DNA from: a virus
Length of the DNA stretch: 31,727 nt
IMG/VR virus record: IMGVR_UViG_3300010885_010329
Span: 1 to 31,727 of that record
Direction: 5' to 3' (one strand)
Shown here: positions 4,536 to 12,576 of the stretch, piece by piece
Layout of the letters: each line of letters begins with the position of its first letter
Position numbering within the stretch: the first letter of the stretch is position 1
Notes under the pieces: model-generated
Told to the model about the DNA's origin: nothing
What the model saw: the letters and a program-made list of their open reading frames with translations, nothing else
Databases searched by the model: none
Program-made: the position numbers and the translations under genes

Positions 4536-6925
4536 GTTATAGTATTCCTATCGTTTTTAAACACTAGATATTTATCGTTAGCATAACCGTCCACTGCATC
4601 AATTATGTATCGATCAATTGTGTAGTCTAGCTGTCTAAAATTAAATCCACTGTTTTTAATATTGAGTATAATATCGTCTGCTGTGCCAGGTTTACAGAAA
4701 CAAATTGGCACAGCTAGAGTAAATCCTATCTCAGCCTTAGTCCCTGGCTGTATGCTTCTCATCCATAAAGGCAAATAATTACGTTCAGTTTCTAGCCCGT
4801 TACCGTAATCATCTTGCCAATTTTTAATATTGCTCTGCCAATTGCTAATACTATTAGGATAAATTTTTCTAGTATTTTTATCACTGACATTAATACTAGT
4901 TTCGTCTATGGTAATTCTTGGATCTGGTCTGCGCCCAAACGGATCATTAGAAATTCCTAAAATATCAGAATTTCTACTCCAAATATTATTGCTTGAATCA
5001 ATAGTAATGGTATTCGGATCGGCACTGATATTTAAAATGTCTTTATTAAGTTTTGATTTATTTGGTTCTAATGGATCTATTATTTCTACGTAGATTACTT
5101 CATAAACTACATTATTTGTTCCAGGATAGATTGCATAGGCCTTTTTAACAGATCCGAAGTTAAATCTTTTACGTTTGTGATTTAATCCTATTGCACTAAC
5201 ATACTTGGCTGCTTCGACAGTTTCAATACCAGCATAGACAATCATTTTAAGTTGAGTCTGTATGCCAAAGTCTGGATCATTTGGACGGTATATGCTGCTA
5301 GGTGTAAAAATTATATTGTTATTAACAAAGGATTTAAGAATTGATCTTTGATCCAAAGATAAGAACGGACGAACTGTTAGGTTGCTGTAGAGTTTATTAT
5401 TAGGAGTAGTTACATAAATTGTAAATTCTCTAGTAATAGCACTGAACCCATACTGATCTTTAGCCTTGGCTGTAAAGGTATATGAGCGATCAACACTGGT
5501 AGTGTCACCGTCAAAGGTAGTAAACACTTTTTCAGTTACACCTGGAGTTGGTGGTTCGTCGTAGAATCTAGTAAGGCCTGCTCTAGTTTCGTCACCGTAT
5601 TGATTTACTTTGCCAATAATCTCACCATCAGGTGTTAATGTTAACCCAGGAGGAAGACGCCCGGCTTCTTTAGTATAAACTAGAATAGCATTTTCAACAG
5701 TAGTCTCTGCACGGATACTTAGATTGCTAATAAAATTAGCAGGTACAGTTCCTAGATCTGGATTAGTTAGCCAGTTAATTACACTGTCAACCTCGCCTAG
5801 TATATCAATATAAAATATTTTTGTAGATAAAGAATTATCTGCAATGTTAGGACTGTATCTAGTTGCAGTTACACTAAATGTATATCTTTTTGTAATTGCT
5901 GGCTGATAAGGTACTGCTCCAAAAATCTCACCAGTAGCAATATCAAACTGCATACCTGGTGGCAAATTATTTTCATCGTCAATTGAATATATAACTGGCC
6001 CAGTATCCGGAGTTTCATATATGTCTAATAGCAACGTAATATAATTATTAGCACGATAAAGACCAAGGTATTCTGGAGTTTTCCAAACTGCTGGTCTTAA
6101 GAATGTGTTGTCTGCTCTGTATAATCCAGTACTTGAAGGTAGAACAGAGTTATCTGCTCGCATATAGTCGTCGGCTACAACAAATATTCTATATTTTTCT
6201 CTAGTAAAACTATCGCCGTCACTAACTGTAATGACAAATTCGTAGTTACGATTTAGTCGTCTAGGGGGATTTGTAGGAACACTATAATCAAAGAATACTA
6301 TATCATAGGTAAAACTATCATAACCGTTGCTAGGTCTAACACCAAAGTCGTAGGCTACACCATCAAATACACCGTCATCATAAGATCCAGTACCGTCAGT
6401 AATTTTAATAGCGTATGCCGGTTGAATAAATCCAGACAATAATCCAGTATCACTTAGTGTGAGGCCGGGCGGTAGTTCTCCATCACCTTCTGCTATAAAA
6501 TGATGTAATACTTGTCCAGCAGATGTGTCAAAATCAACAGTGTCAATTTGGAATTCAATATAACTTTGATCTAATGCATAAAAAGCACTGTTTGGACCTA
6601 AAGGTAAATCACCTGGCGGAGTAGTAAATGATGGCGAGTCAGCACCATTAATTTTCATTGTAAAAGTGCGATCAGAAATACCTGAGGTGCTCTTGGCTCT
6701 TATACAAAATTTAAATTCTGTTGTTCTAGCTACTTCAAATGGAGTACCTAAGACTTTATTTTCAGACAGTCTTAGACCTGGAGGCAATGAACCTGAAATG
6801 ATAGAAAAAGTAACACCAGATAAACTGCCTGTCGTTGGAAGTGATAGTCCAGGCGTAAATTGTGTTCTTTCTTCAAAGGTACCCAAAGAGTACCCCGAAT
6901 TCTGACTCCATACTGTTAAAGGCAT
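4532..6925 (-). CDS. Putative-Ig (He_PIG) repeat structural protein
   Basis: A 797-residue protein with four copies of the putative-Ig/He_PIG signature, in which LPPGL/M is followed by a short strand and a G-x-x-G turn: LPPGLRLSENKVLGTP (47-62), LPPGLTLSDTGLLSGF (151-166), LPPGMQFDIATGEIFGAVP (321-339), LPPGLTLTPDGEIIGKV (424-440). Such beta-sandwich repeats are common in phage tail and fibre proteins and often bind surfaces or carbohydrates. A short motif, (Y)RADN/RANN, occurs three times around 255-295. The C-terminal 250 residues are not repeat-like and contain CFC. No signal peptide or enzyme motif is visible. It ends in a 4-nt overlap with the 205-aa gene. Probably a distal tail or baseplate-attached adhesin; exact role unknown. 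Confidence 0.8.
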   Translation of the reverse strand: MPLTVWSQNSGYSLGTFEERTQFTPGLSLPTTGSLSGVTFSIISGSLPPGLRLSENKVLGTPFEVARTTEFKFCIRAKSTSGISDRTFTMKINGADSPSFTTPPGDLPLGPNSAFYALDQSYIEFQIDTVDFDTSAGQVLHHFIAEGDGELPPGLTLSDTGLLSGFIQPAYAIKITDGTGSYDDGVFDGVAYDFGVRPSNGYDSFTYDIVFFDYSVPTNPPRRLNRNYEFVITVSDGDSFTREKYRIFVVADDYMRADNSVLPSSTGLYRADNTFLRPAVWKTPEYLGLYRANNYITLLLDIYETPDTGPVIYSIDDENNLPPGMQFDIATGEIFGAVPYQPAITKRYTFSVTATRYSPNIADNSLSTKIFYIDILGEVDSVINWLTNPDLGTVPANFISNLSIRAETTVENAILVYTKEAGRLPPGLTLTPDGEIIGKVNQYGDETRAGLTRFYDEPPTPGVTEKVFTTFDGDTTSVDRSYTFTAKAKDQYGFSAITREFTIYVTTPNNKLYSNLTVRPFLSLDQRSILKSFVNNNIIFTPSSIYRPNDPDFGIQTQLKMIVYAGIETVEAAKYVSAIGLNHKRKRFNFGSVKKAYAIYPGTNNVVYEVIYVEIIDPLEPNKSKLNKDILNISADPNTITIDSSNNIWSRNSDILGISNDPFGRRPDPRITIDETSINVSDKNTRKIYPNSISNWQSNIKNWQDDYGNGLETERNYLPLWMRSIQPGTKAEIGFTLAVPICFCKPGTADDIILNIKNSGFNFRQLDYTIDRYIIDAVDGYANDKYLVFKNDRNTIT
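4569..4576 (-). promoter_or_regulatory. T4-late-like promoter element GATAAATA
   Basis: On the minus strand GATAAATA (7 of 8 matches to T4 late TATAAATA) lies about 33 bases before the ATG at 4535. The same GATAAATA stands before the Fe-S carrier gene and the 489-aa fibre gene, which supports it as a phage late element. It is inside the 3' end of the 797-aa gene, so chance occurrence is possible. Confidence 0.5.
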
Positions 6926-6931
6926 TTTAAA

Positions 6932-8455
6932 TTACCCTAGTGTTACCCAACCGCTACCTGTGTAGCCTTGGAATGTTCCGCCCTGTAGTACAATCATACC
7001 TGCTTCTGGAGGGCTAGGTAAAGGATCGCTTCCGTAGTTTTTAACTTTAATAAAACCTAGTGATCGGATTCCGCCGCCGTCGAATCGAGCAACTTCTGTA
7101 GCATTAGATGACACAACAATGACACCATCACTGGGATGTGAAAATCCTGTATCAACTCCGCCATCTGTTGTAAACGCAATACTTGGAGCACTTGCTGTAC
7201 CATCTGGGAATTTAGCCCGTAGCGCAAAATTTGTAGCAGTAGAAGTCACATTTATTGCGTCTACTAATATTCCAGCAGCATTGGCAACACTGATAGTTAG
7301 ATCTGCGGGTACAATTCCAAAATCAACTGTACCTGTAACTGTAGAACGAATTCTAGCACCTGATGCATATCCTGTAGTTCGACCAGGTCTAAGATCCTTA
7401 CCACTCCACAATAAATCACCTAAAACATCACCTGTATTTACAGGAGCAAAAGCATCTTGAGTTCCGCGAACCTTAGTTAAGAATACTGTAGGCCCTTCTG
7501 TATTTTCGTAGATATTTGTAAAGCCAACTGTTGGTGCAACACTAGATGGCACAGTTTGAGCCACGGCTAATGCGCCAGTTGATTGTTCGTTTCCGTAAAA
7601 CGGTCCAATAGTTAATTTACCGTACTGATCCCATCGTCCTACGTCTTGTAAAACTTTTCCGTTACCAGTAACGCTGAATACTAACCATCCAGGATAGTAT
7701 CCTGGGAAACCAGAAGGTGCTCCGTCACTGCCTGCACTAATACCTGCGGTAATAGCATACCCACCAGGTGTAGTACCTTCGGATGCATCATACGATGCCC
7801 AAATAATACTGGCATTAAAATCTTGATTCTGTGTTACAGCCGGTTCAGCTTCAGTGCCTCTCGCACGTCTAAATACCATCCAGCCACCATACTGATCATC
7901 GCCATATGAATCAAATTGAGTCATATACTGTGTAGGGAATGTAGCAGTTATTCTAAGTCTACTCTCAGCTAAGGTTAAAGTTTTGCTAACGCCATTCCAC
8001 TTTAATTCAGCAGCATCGTCTACTTCAGCAGTATTTCCAGTGTAGTAGGCCAGTGAGTTTGTTGAACCTACGTTTACCTTACCTTCTGGTGCAACAGTAG
8101 CAGACAATCTACCAGTGGTATCATTGTAGGTAAATGTAATTCTAGTATGGATACTGTTATCGGGACTGCCTACAGGATTTGATCCTAGTAGTGCTAGAGC
8201 AGTTGCATCCTGAGCACGTTCATCAGTGTACCATTTATTAGTTAATCCTTCTGGAATATCGTCAGTAGTTAGTTCTACTATGCCAATTTGATTGTTAACT
8301 TTAACCACAGAAGATGACACAAGATTAGCGTTGCCTTGATCGTCGCCAACATACAGTCCTTTGGTATCTGTAGTATAAAATAATTCACCTTCTACTGGTG
8401 CAGGATCCATGCTGCCTATGTTAGCTCTTAATCCTCTTCTAATTCTAAATGCCAT
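6932..8455 (-). CDS. Tail fibre-like structural protein (507 aa)
   Basis: The N-terminus reads FRIRRGLRANIGSMDPAPVE and then GELFYTTDTKGLYVGD. This resembles the attachment domain of many phage tail fibre and tropism-determinant proteins, where a short beta hairpin gives 'GEl.yttDt..lyvGd'. A linker (VELTTDDIPEGLTNKWYTDERA) of the kind found in T4-like fibres follows, then a long Gly/Thr/Ser-rich beta region. The C-terminus (PPEAGMIVLQGGTFQGYTG) resembles the terminal tip domain of other phage fibres. The start is supported by TAGGAGAA upstream. It lies 17 bases from the next upstream gene and 6 bases from the 797-aa gene, in one late block. Confidence 0.82.
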   Translation of the reverse strand: MAFRIRRGLRANIGSMDPAPVEGELFYTTDTKGLYVGDDQGNANLVSSSVVKVNNQIGIVELTTDDIPEGLTNKWYTDERAQDATALALLGSNPVGSPDNSIHTRITFTYNDTTGRLSATVAPEGKVNVGSTNSLAYYTGNTAEVDDAAELKWNGVSKTLTLAESRLRITATFPTQYMTQFDSYGDDQYGGWMVFRRARGTEAEPAVTQNQDFNASIIWASYDASEGTTPGGYAITAGISAGSDGAPSGFPGYYPGWLVFSVTGNGKVLQDVGRWDQYGKLTIGPFYGNEQSTGALAVAQTVPSSVAPTVGFTNIYENTEGPTVFLTKVRGTQDAFAPVNTGDVLGDLLWSGKDLRPGRTTGYASGARIRSTVTGTVDFGIVPADLTISVANAAGILVDAINVTSTATNFALRAKFPDGTASAPSIAFTTDGGVDTGFSHPSDGVIVVSSNATEVARFDGGGIRSLGFIKVKNYGSDPLPSPPEAGMIVLQGGTFQGYTGSGWVTLG

Positions 8456-8472
8456 GTAATTCTCCTAATTTC

Positions 8473-8958
8473 TTAAAATACACCCAGATCAATTCCGCCA
8501 ACGTAGGGATTTTCAAATGTACCTAGATCTATATCATGATAAAGTGCTTGTACTTGTATGTTAAGATCTCTAACATCAACTCCGTACACACTAGTTTGTA
8601 CATCGCCTATGCCCACAATATTATGGCTATTTAAATTTAAATTCCCACCTAGTACAGGATTAGGGTCACCTTGAACTGCTCGCAGTCCTGTTACTGTAAG
8701 TGTTGTTGAATCTGAAGAAACAACAACTCCATATAATCCGCCATTGCCCTTAATTGATTTTAATTGAAGTTCTGTATCAACAGTGCTTGCGTATACCCCC
8801 TCGCCAGTGCCAATATTAGCAGTACTAGTAAGGGTTAAATCACCAAACAAAGAAGCAAAGTTATTGTTAACTTTCTGAAAAGCGGTACGCAGGTCATCGC
8901 CTGTGCCGTCATTAGCATAGGCTCCTACTACGATTGTTTGCAATGGATCTAAAGACAT
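8473..8958 (-). CDS. Small fibre-associated structural protein with 'NDGTGD' N-terminal module
   Basis: A 161-residue protein whose N-terminus (VGAYANDGTGDDLRTAF then QKVNNNFASLFGDL) is the same module as in the giant protein (IGQTGNDGTGDAIREAF then RKVNENFSEIYGVL). Further similarity continues with RDPAPRLGGPL in the giant versus GDPNPVLGGNLNLNSHNIVGI here, a motif widespread in marine phage structural proteins. It looks like a short relative keeping only the N-terminal attachment or trimerisation part. AGAGAG is the likely ribosome-binding site, and a GCTAAATA late-like octamer stands 19 bases upstream of the start. It is probably a virion protein binding the same partner as the giant protein. 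Confidence 0.8.
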   Translation of the reverse strand: MSLDPLQTIVVGAYANDGTGDDLRTAFQKVNNNFASLFGDLTLTSTANIGTGEGVYASTVDTELQLKSIKGNGGLYGVVVSSDSTTLTVTGLRAVQGDPNPVLGGNLNLNSHNIVGIGDVQTSVYGVDVRDLNIQVQALYHDIDLGTFENPYVGGIDLGVF

Positions 8959-8976
8959 ATTTTCACTCTCTTTTAT

Positions 8977-8984
8977 TATTTAGC
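8977..8984 (-). promoter_or_regulatory. Late-like promoter element GCTAAATA
   Basis: On the minus strand GCTAAATA (6 of 8 to T4 late consensus) is followed by AATAAAAGAGAGTGAAAAT and the ATG at 8958. Spacing and the AAAAGAGAGT ribosome-binding region are nearly the same as for the 489-aa fibre gene at 28778, which has GATAAATA. The shared layout is the main support. Confidence 0.45.
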
Positions 8985-8994
8985 TGGTTTTCAA

Positions 8995-9849
8995 TTAAGG
9001 ATTGCGTACGGCACTAATTAACCAAAAATCGCTGCTCATACGTGTGTCTTTAATAACATCGTAGGGCATATAGAAATATCCATTGTCGCCCCAACTTGTA
9101 CCCCAACTATTACGCACAATAAATCTACCCGGGCTTCGTCCTGCAACTGGCATATTATCATTGTAACCTACTATACAGACAGCGTGTCCGCCGAGTTGTT
9201 GTTCTGTTGCAATATTAGGAAAAGGCATCATACCTGATCCTGTTTGCCCGCTAGGAATATCTGCCCAAACACCTTCAAAGCTATCGTAAACCGTAAAACC
9301 AATAGTTACGGGATTACCTGCTGCTAGTGCGTTCTTAACAGCAGCAAAATTTGTACAACGTTGATAGCCAGTTACTTTGCGTTTAAGAGCATCTGTATAG
9401 GCTGCGGTAGGGGGCTTAGTGGCAAATTTACTAGTATTATAGGGCCACAATGTTTCCACTGGAGCACCTTTTGTATAACATACTTTAATACCATCACGAA
9501 TGTAAGCACCTGAATCATATCTTACACTGCCTATCAGTACACGTTCTTCATAATAGATAAACAAGCGACTAATGTCTTTACCGGATGCAGAGTTTGCTTT
9601 ACGTTGTATTAGTTCAATTTGACCAGCAATAGCATTACCAGTACAAGACCCAATATTACCTTGATCTTCAATAGGACTACAATACTGTCTTAGATCAACA
9701 ACAGGAGCTAATGTTAGTGTATTGTCTAGTTGATACAAGTGATCCCTTGCATCTGGAGGATCTGGAATCCAGCGATACTTTCCCAGTAGACTAGGATTAA
9801 AAATTCCTGCTACATTAATCTTTGATAAATTTACGCCTGTTGTTTTCAT
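8995..9849 (-). CDS. Papain-family (C1) cysteine protease in the fibre cluster
   Basis: A 284-residue protein with a complete papain-type active site: EDQGNIGSCTGNA with oxyanion-hole Gln63 and nucleophile Cys69, GGHAVCIVGYND with His222, and RNSWGTSWGDNGYFYMPYD with Asn247. The stretch YRWIPDPPDARDHLY before the catalytic domain is typical of microbial C1A peptidases. There is no signal peptide, and the 50-residue N-terminus is short for an inhibitory propeptide. It lies between fibre genes in the same direction, 10 bases from the collagen-like gene, with ribosome-binding site AAGGGAG. The role is inferred: processing of the giant or fibre proteins, or a virion-borne enzyme attacking host surface protein. 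Usual T4-like head protease (gp21) is a serine enzyme, so this is not that gene. Confidence 0.9.
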   Translation of the reverse strand: MKTTGVNLSKINVAGIFNPSLLGKYRWIPDPPDARDHLYQLDNTLTLAPVVDLRQYCSPIEDQGNIGSCTGNAIAGQIELIQRKANSASGKDISRLFIYYEERVLIGSVRYDSGAYIRDGIKVCYTKGAPVETLWPYNTSKFATKPPTAAYTDALKRKVTGYQRCTNFAAVKNALAAGNPVTIGFTVYDSFEGVWADIPSGQTGSGMMPFPNIATEQQLGGHAVCIVGYNDNMPVAGRSPGRFIVRNSWGTSWGDNGYFYMPYDVIKDTRMSSDFWLISAVRNP

Positions 9850-9859
9850 ATTCGCTCCC

Positions 9860-10843
9860 TTAGATCAATCGCTCAATGCTGATAAAATTATTACTATAGC
9901 CTGGGCCAATCATCAGCGTAACCCTATAGAATCGCCAGTTTGTTACATCATTAATCAAGTATGTTGAGCCATCACCTTGGTTTGGAAAACTCCAACCAAA
10001 ATAAGACCCGCTAGGAGTTGTTGTATAAGTTATAGGGGCTGTTGTTGCACTACCACCTACTCCATTAACATAACCAAATGTACCAGAAATATGTGCTTGG
10101 AATGATCCTGTAACTGCGGCCACACTTAATCCTCTATTGCCACTTGTTGTTACAGTACATTTAATATTTTCTAGTGTTACAAATGTTCCAGCGTTTACAT
10201 AAGCACTAATAAATCCTTTAATACCTACGCCTGCCTCACCCTGGGCACCAGGTGCACCAACTAGTCCTTGGATACCTTGTTCTCCTGTATCGCCTTTGAC
10301 TCCTTGAATGCCTTGTAGTCCTTGAGGACCTGTTGCACCAGTGTCACCTTTAGGACCAGCAACACCTTGAATACCTTGTGCTCCAGTATCGCCTTTAAGT
10401 CCAGTTGGCCCTTGTTCACCTTGAGGTCCTTGAGCACCAGTAGCACCGTCTAAACCGTCCTTGCCATCCTTACTAGGTAGTCCTTGTTCACCTTGCGGCC
10501 CAATTGGCCCTTGAATTCCTTGTTCTCCGTCTTTACCAGGTGCACCATCTACACCATCACGTCCTGCTGGGCCTTGTTCTCCTAGTTGTCCCGGTTCTCC
10601 ACGTTCTCCTTGCGGCCCAACAGTACCTGGCAATCCGTCAATGCCATCTCTACCCGGTGGACCTTGTCTGCCATCTACACCTGCATCACCTTTAGGTCCT
10701 GTTGGTCCTACAACACCTTGACCTACAGCTAGTCCGTCGAAGGCACTTGATAAATCGTCTACGTGATCGTTAATAGCATCAATAACTTGTACTAGTGGAT
10801 TAGCGGGGTGTAGACCGTTTATTTCTATTTTTTTAAATGACAT
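9860..10843 (-). CDS. Collagen-like fibre protein
   Basis: A 327-residue protein in three parts. Residues 1-45 are a non-repetitive head (KIEINGLHPANPLVQVIDAI plus a short helix), probably the attachment and registration domain. Residues 46-207 are about 54 Gly-X-Y triplets (GPKGDAGVDG style, rich in GEQ, GPQ, GDT). Residues 208-327 form a beta-rich C-terminal domain likely to nucleate the triple helix and expose a binding face. One triplet is broken: position 124 is Ser (GLP-SKD-GKD), the AGT codon being one base from GGT. Phage collagen-like fibres are known and form trimers. It lies directly upstream of the protease gene and downstream of the 573-aa fibre protein. Confidence 0.92.
   Translation of the reverse strand: MSFKKIEINGLHPANPLVQVIDAINDHVDDLSSAFDGLAVGQGVVGPTGPKGDAGVDGRQGPPGRDGIDGLPGTVGPQGERGEPGQLGEQGPAGRDGVDGAPGKDGEQGIQGPIGPQGEQGLPSKDGKDGLDGATGAQGPQGEQGPTGLKGDTGAQGIQGVAGPKGDTGATGPQGLQGIQGVKGDTGEQGIQGLVGAPGAQGEAGVGIKGFISAYVNAGTFVTLENIKCTVTTSGNRGLSVAAVTGSFQAHISGTFGYVNGVGGSATTAPITYTTTPSGSYFGWSFPNQGDGSTYLINDVTNWRFYRVTLMIGPGYSNNFISIERLI
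10223..10708 (-). repeat. Gly-X-Y coding repeat (about 54 triplets)
   Basis: The 9-bp-periodic stretch encodes the collagen-like region of the 9860-10843 gene. Glycine stays in the first position of every triplet except one Ser. The DNA repeat is imperfect and uses varied codons for X and Y. Slippage or recombination here could change fibre length between strains. Confidence 0.9.
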
Positions 10844-10854
10844 TATAATTCCTT

Positions 10855-12576
10855 TTACCAGTTAGTATCAGTCCATACAGTACGAACCCAGATGTCAGGT
10901 TGTACCCCGCTTGGCCCAGTGAATGTAATAGGGCCAGATACAGTAAAACTTTGATCAAATTGAACAAAGGTAACACTTAAACCTATAGTTACATTTAAAA
11001 TATCCGCAGTTCCTACTATGCCCCCACCGGTAGCAGTCCATTCTGTAGTTACAGTATCAACATCACCGCCTACTACAAATTCCTTAGTATCCCCTGGCAC
11101 TCCAGAATTACTAGATGCTGAGAAAGAACTTCCGCTAGCAGACACATAGTTTGCAGTACAATAATAAATGTAATCACTGTCAAACGCTACCATACCTAAT
11201 TTATCGCCTACTGCTCCGTAACTATGTTGGGGAACTGTAGTAGTTGGGAATGTTGTTCTACCAGTTGTATCAAAGGTCCATACTTTACCATTAGAGTTAA
11301 CTTGAATGTTTATTGCTGAAGTTGTTTGAATAATAGCATTGTCAGCACTTACACTCTCTGGAAGATTTAATGTACCATCTGTGCCAAAAGTCCATTTGTA
11401 TTCGCCAGTTCCACCGTTGTTCCAACTAGAGTAGATTTCTACATTAGTGGGGTTAACATAAATGTTACCAGCACCGGTGCCGTCACCATCAGTACCATAT
11501 GAGTATAGATAGATTGATTTTTGATTTGTAACATTATTACTACGAATGTTAAGACCGCTATCAATACCTGCTTTGTCAAATATACCTTCACCCTGAGGTA
11601 ATGTTAATGCACCATCTGTGCCAAACTTCCAAGTATTATCTCCATTTCCTCGTAGACTAAATCCATCGCCGTTAGTATAAAAACCACGACCACTGCTATC
11701 ACGAAGGTCCAATGCCAGTGTAGTACCATCATTGACTTTAAGTTGTCCGTTATCACCTCTCACAAATCCAGCACCGCTTGGAAACACGGTACTACCATCA
11801 TTCTTAAACTGCCAAAGTTTCTGATTGGTGTTGTATTGTGTGGCAATATATGCACCGGTATGATCCACATACATCCAAGATTCTTCTCTATGTGCGGCAT
11901 CTGGTCCGATAGTAATACCAGTATAGTTTGCATCGCCTGTACCGTAGACGCCACGTAGTGTGCTACCATTGATAATACTTTGATCTGGTAAGTGTATGAC
12001 ACCGTTAGTATCTAATTCTAGTCTATAGTGCTGTGTGGGTTGTGTTTCGTTTGTGCTGTATAGTTTGTTAGTAACAATCTTGTCTGAATTATCTAAACCA
12101 AAGCCTTCACCAAAATCTGTAATATCAGCACCTACTAATACACTATCGCCATTACTGTCAACGATGCCTCCACCTTCTGGCAATTCTAATATACCGTCAT
12201 CTCTAAAAGTCCACATATTATTGTTAGACTCAATGGTAGTTTGTTGTGCAGCAAGTTCAATGTTACCTACAGTTCCGTCATTAGGTAATCCCGGACCGCC
12301 TGCTTCAATTACAACATTGCCGCCTACTCCGCCATCACTACAGTTAGCACCTTTGATGTATACTGGCATGCCAGTGTCAAAGCCGCTCTGTATTACAATA
12401 GTACCACTGTCTGGATCAATGTCAATAAACTGTACATCATCACCTAAATGGTACTTTGTTGAGGTATCAGTAGTGTATAGTTCAGTAAAATTTTCATTAA
12501 TTTTAACAAACGCATTGTAAAGAGGATCTCCGTTCCCTTGATTAGGATTTCCAACATTTATTATTTTTTGTGTCAT
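10855..12576 (-). CDS. Fibre-like structural protein with six WxF..G..LP repeats
   Basis: A 573-residue protein. The N-terminus (INVGNPNQGNGDPLYNAF then VKINENFTELY) is the same attachment module as in the giant protein and the 161-aa protein. After it the motif W-x-F-x-x-x-G-x-(L/F)-x-(L/F)-P recurs six times (about residues 122, 187, 255, 316, 395, 433; e.g. WTFRDDGILELPEGGGI, WKFGTDGALTLPQGEGI), spaced 40-80 residues, suggesting a row of beta units. The C-terminal 120 residues differ and end in TVWTDTNW. Its ATG shares one base with the TAA of the giant gene (TAATG), with AGGAAG as ribosome-binding site inside that gene, so the two are cotranscribed and coupled. No enzyme motif. Confidence 0.82.
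   Translation of the reverse strand: MTQKIINVGNPNQGNGDPLYNAFVKINENFTELYTTDTSTKYHLGDDVQFIDIDPDSGTIVIQSGFDTGMPVYIKGANCSDGGVGGNVVIEAGGPGLPNDGTVGNIELAAQQTTIESNNNMWTFRDDGILELPEGGGIVDSNGDSVLVGADITDFGEGFGLDNSDKIVTNKLYSTNETQPTQHYRLELDTNGVIHLPDQSIINGSTLRGVYGTGDANYTGITIGPDAAHREESWMYVDHTGAYIATQYNTNQKLWQFKNDGSTVFPSGAGFVRGDNGQLKVNDGTTLALDLRDSSGRGFYTNGDGFSLRGNGDNTWKFGTDGALTLPQGEGIFDKAGIDSGLNIRSNNVTNQKSIYLYSYGTDGDGTGAGNIYVNPTNVEIYSSWNNGGTGEYKWTFGTDGTLNLPESVSADNAIIQTTSAINIQVNSNGKVWTFDTTGRTTFPTTTVPQHSYGAVGDKLGMVAFDSDYIYYCTANYVSASGSSFSASSNSGVPGDTKEFVVGGDVDTVTTEWTATGGGIVGTADILNVTIGLSVTFVQFDQSFTVSGPITFTGPSGVQPDIWVRTVWTDTNW

Noticed and set aside
10504-10695. Plus-strand frame rich in His and Leu opposite the collagen-like gene
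   Set aside because: It is the antisense image of Gly-X-Y codons; composition is an artefact and there is no start signal.
9860-10843. CRISPR or tandem DNA repeat in the collagen-like region
   Set aside because: The periodicity is that of Gly-X-Y codons; there are no identical repeats with unique spacers.
12035-12520. 161-aa plus-strand frame opposite the 573-aa fibre gene
   Set aside because: Ser/Pro/Leu-rich shadow of a long structural gene with no ribosome-binding site or promoter; the same holds for the frames at 29399-29800, 12997-13314 and 7119-7460.
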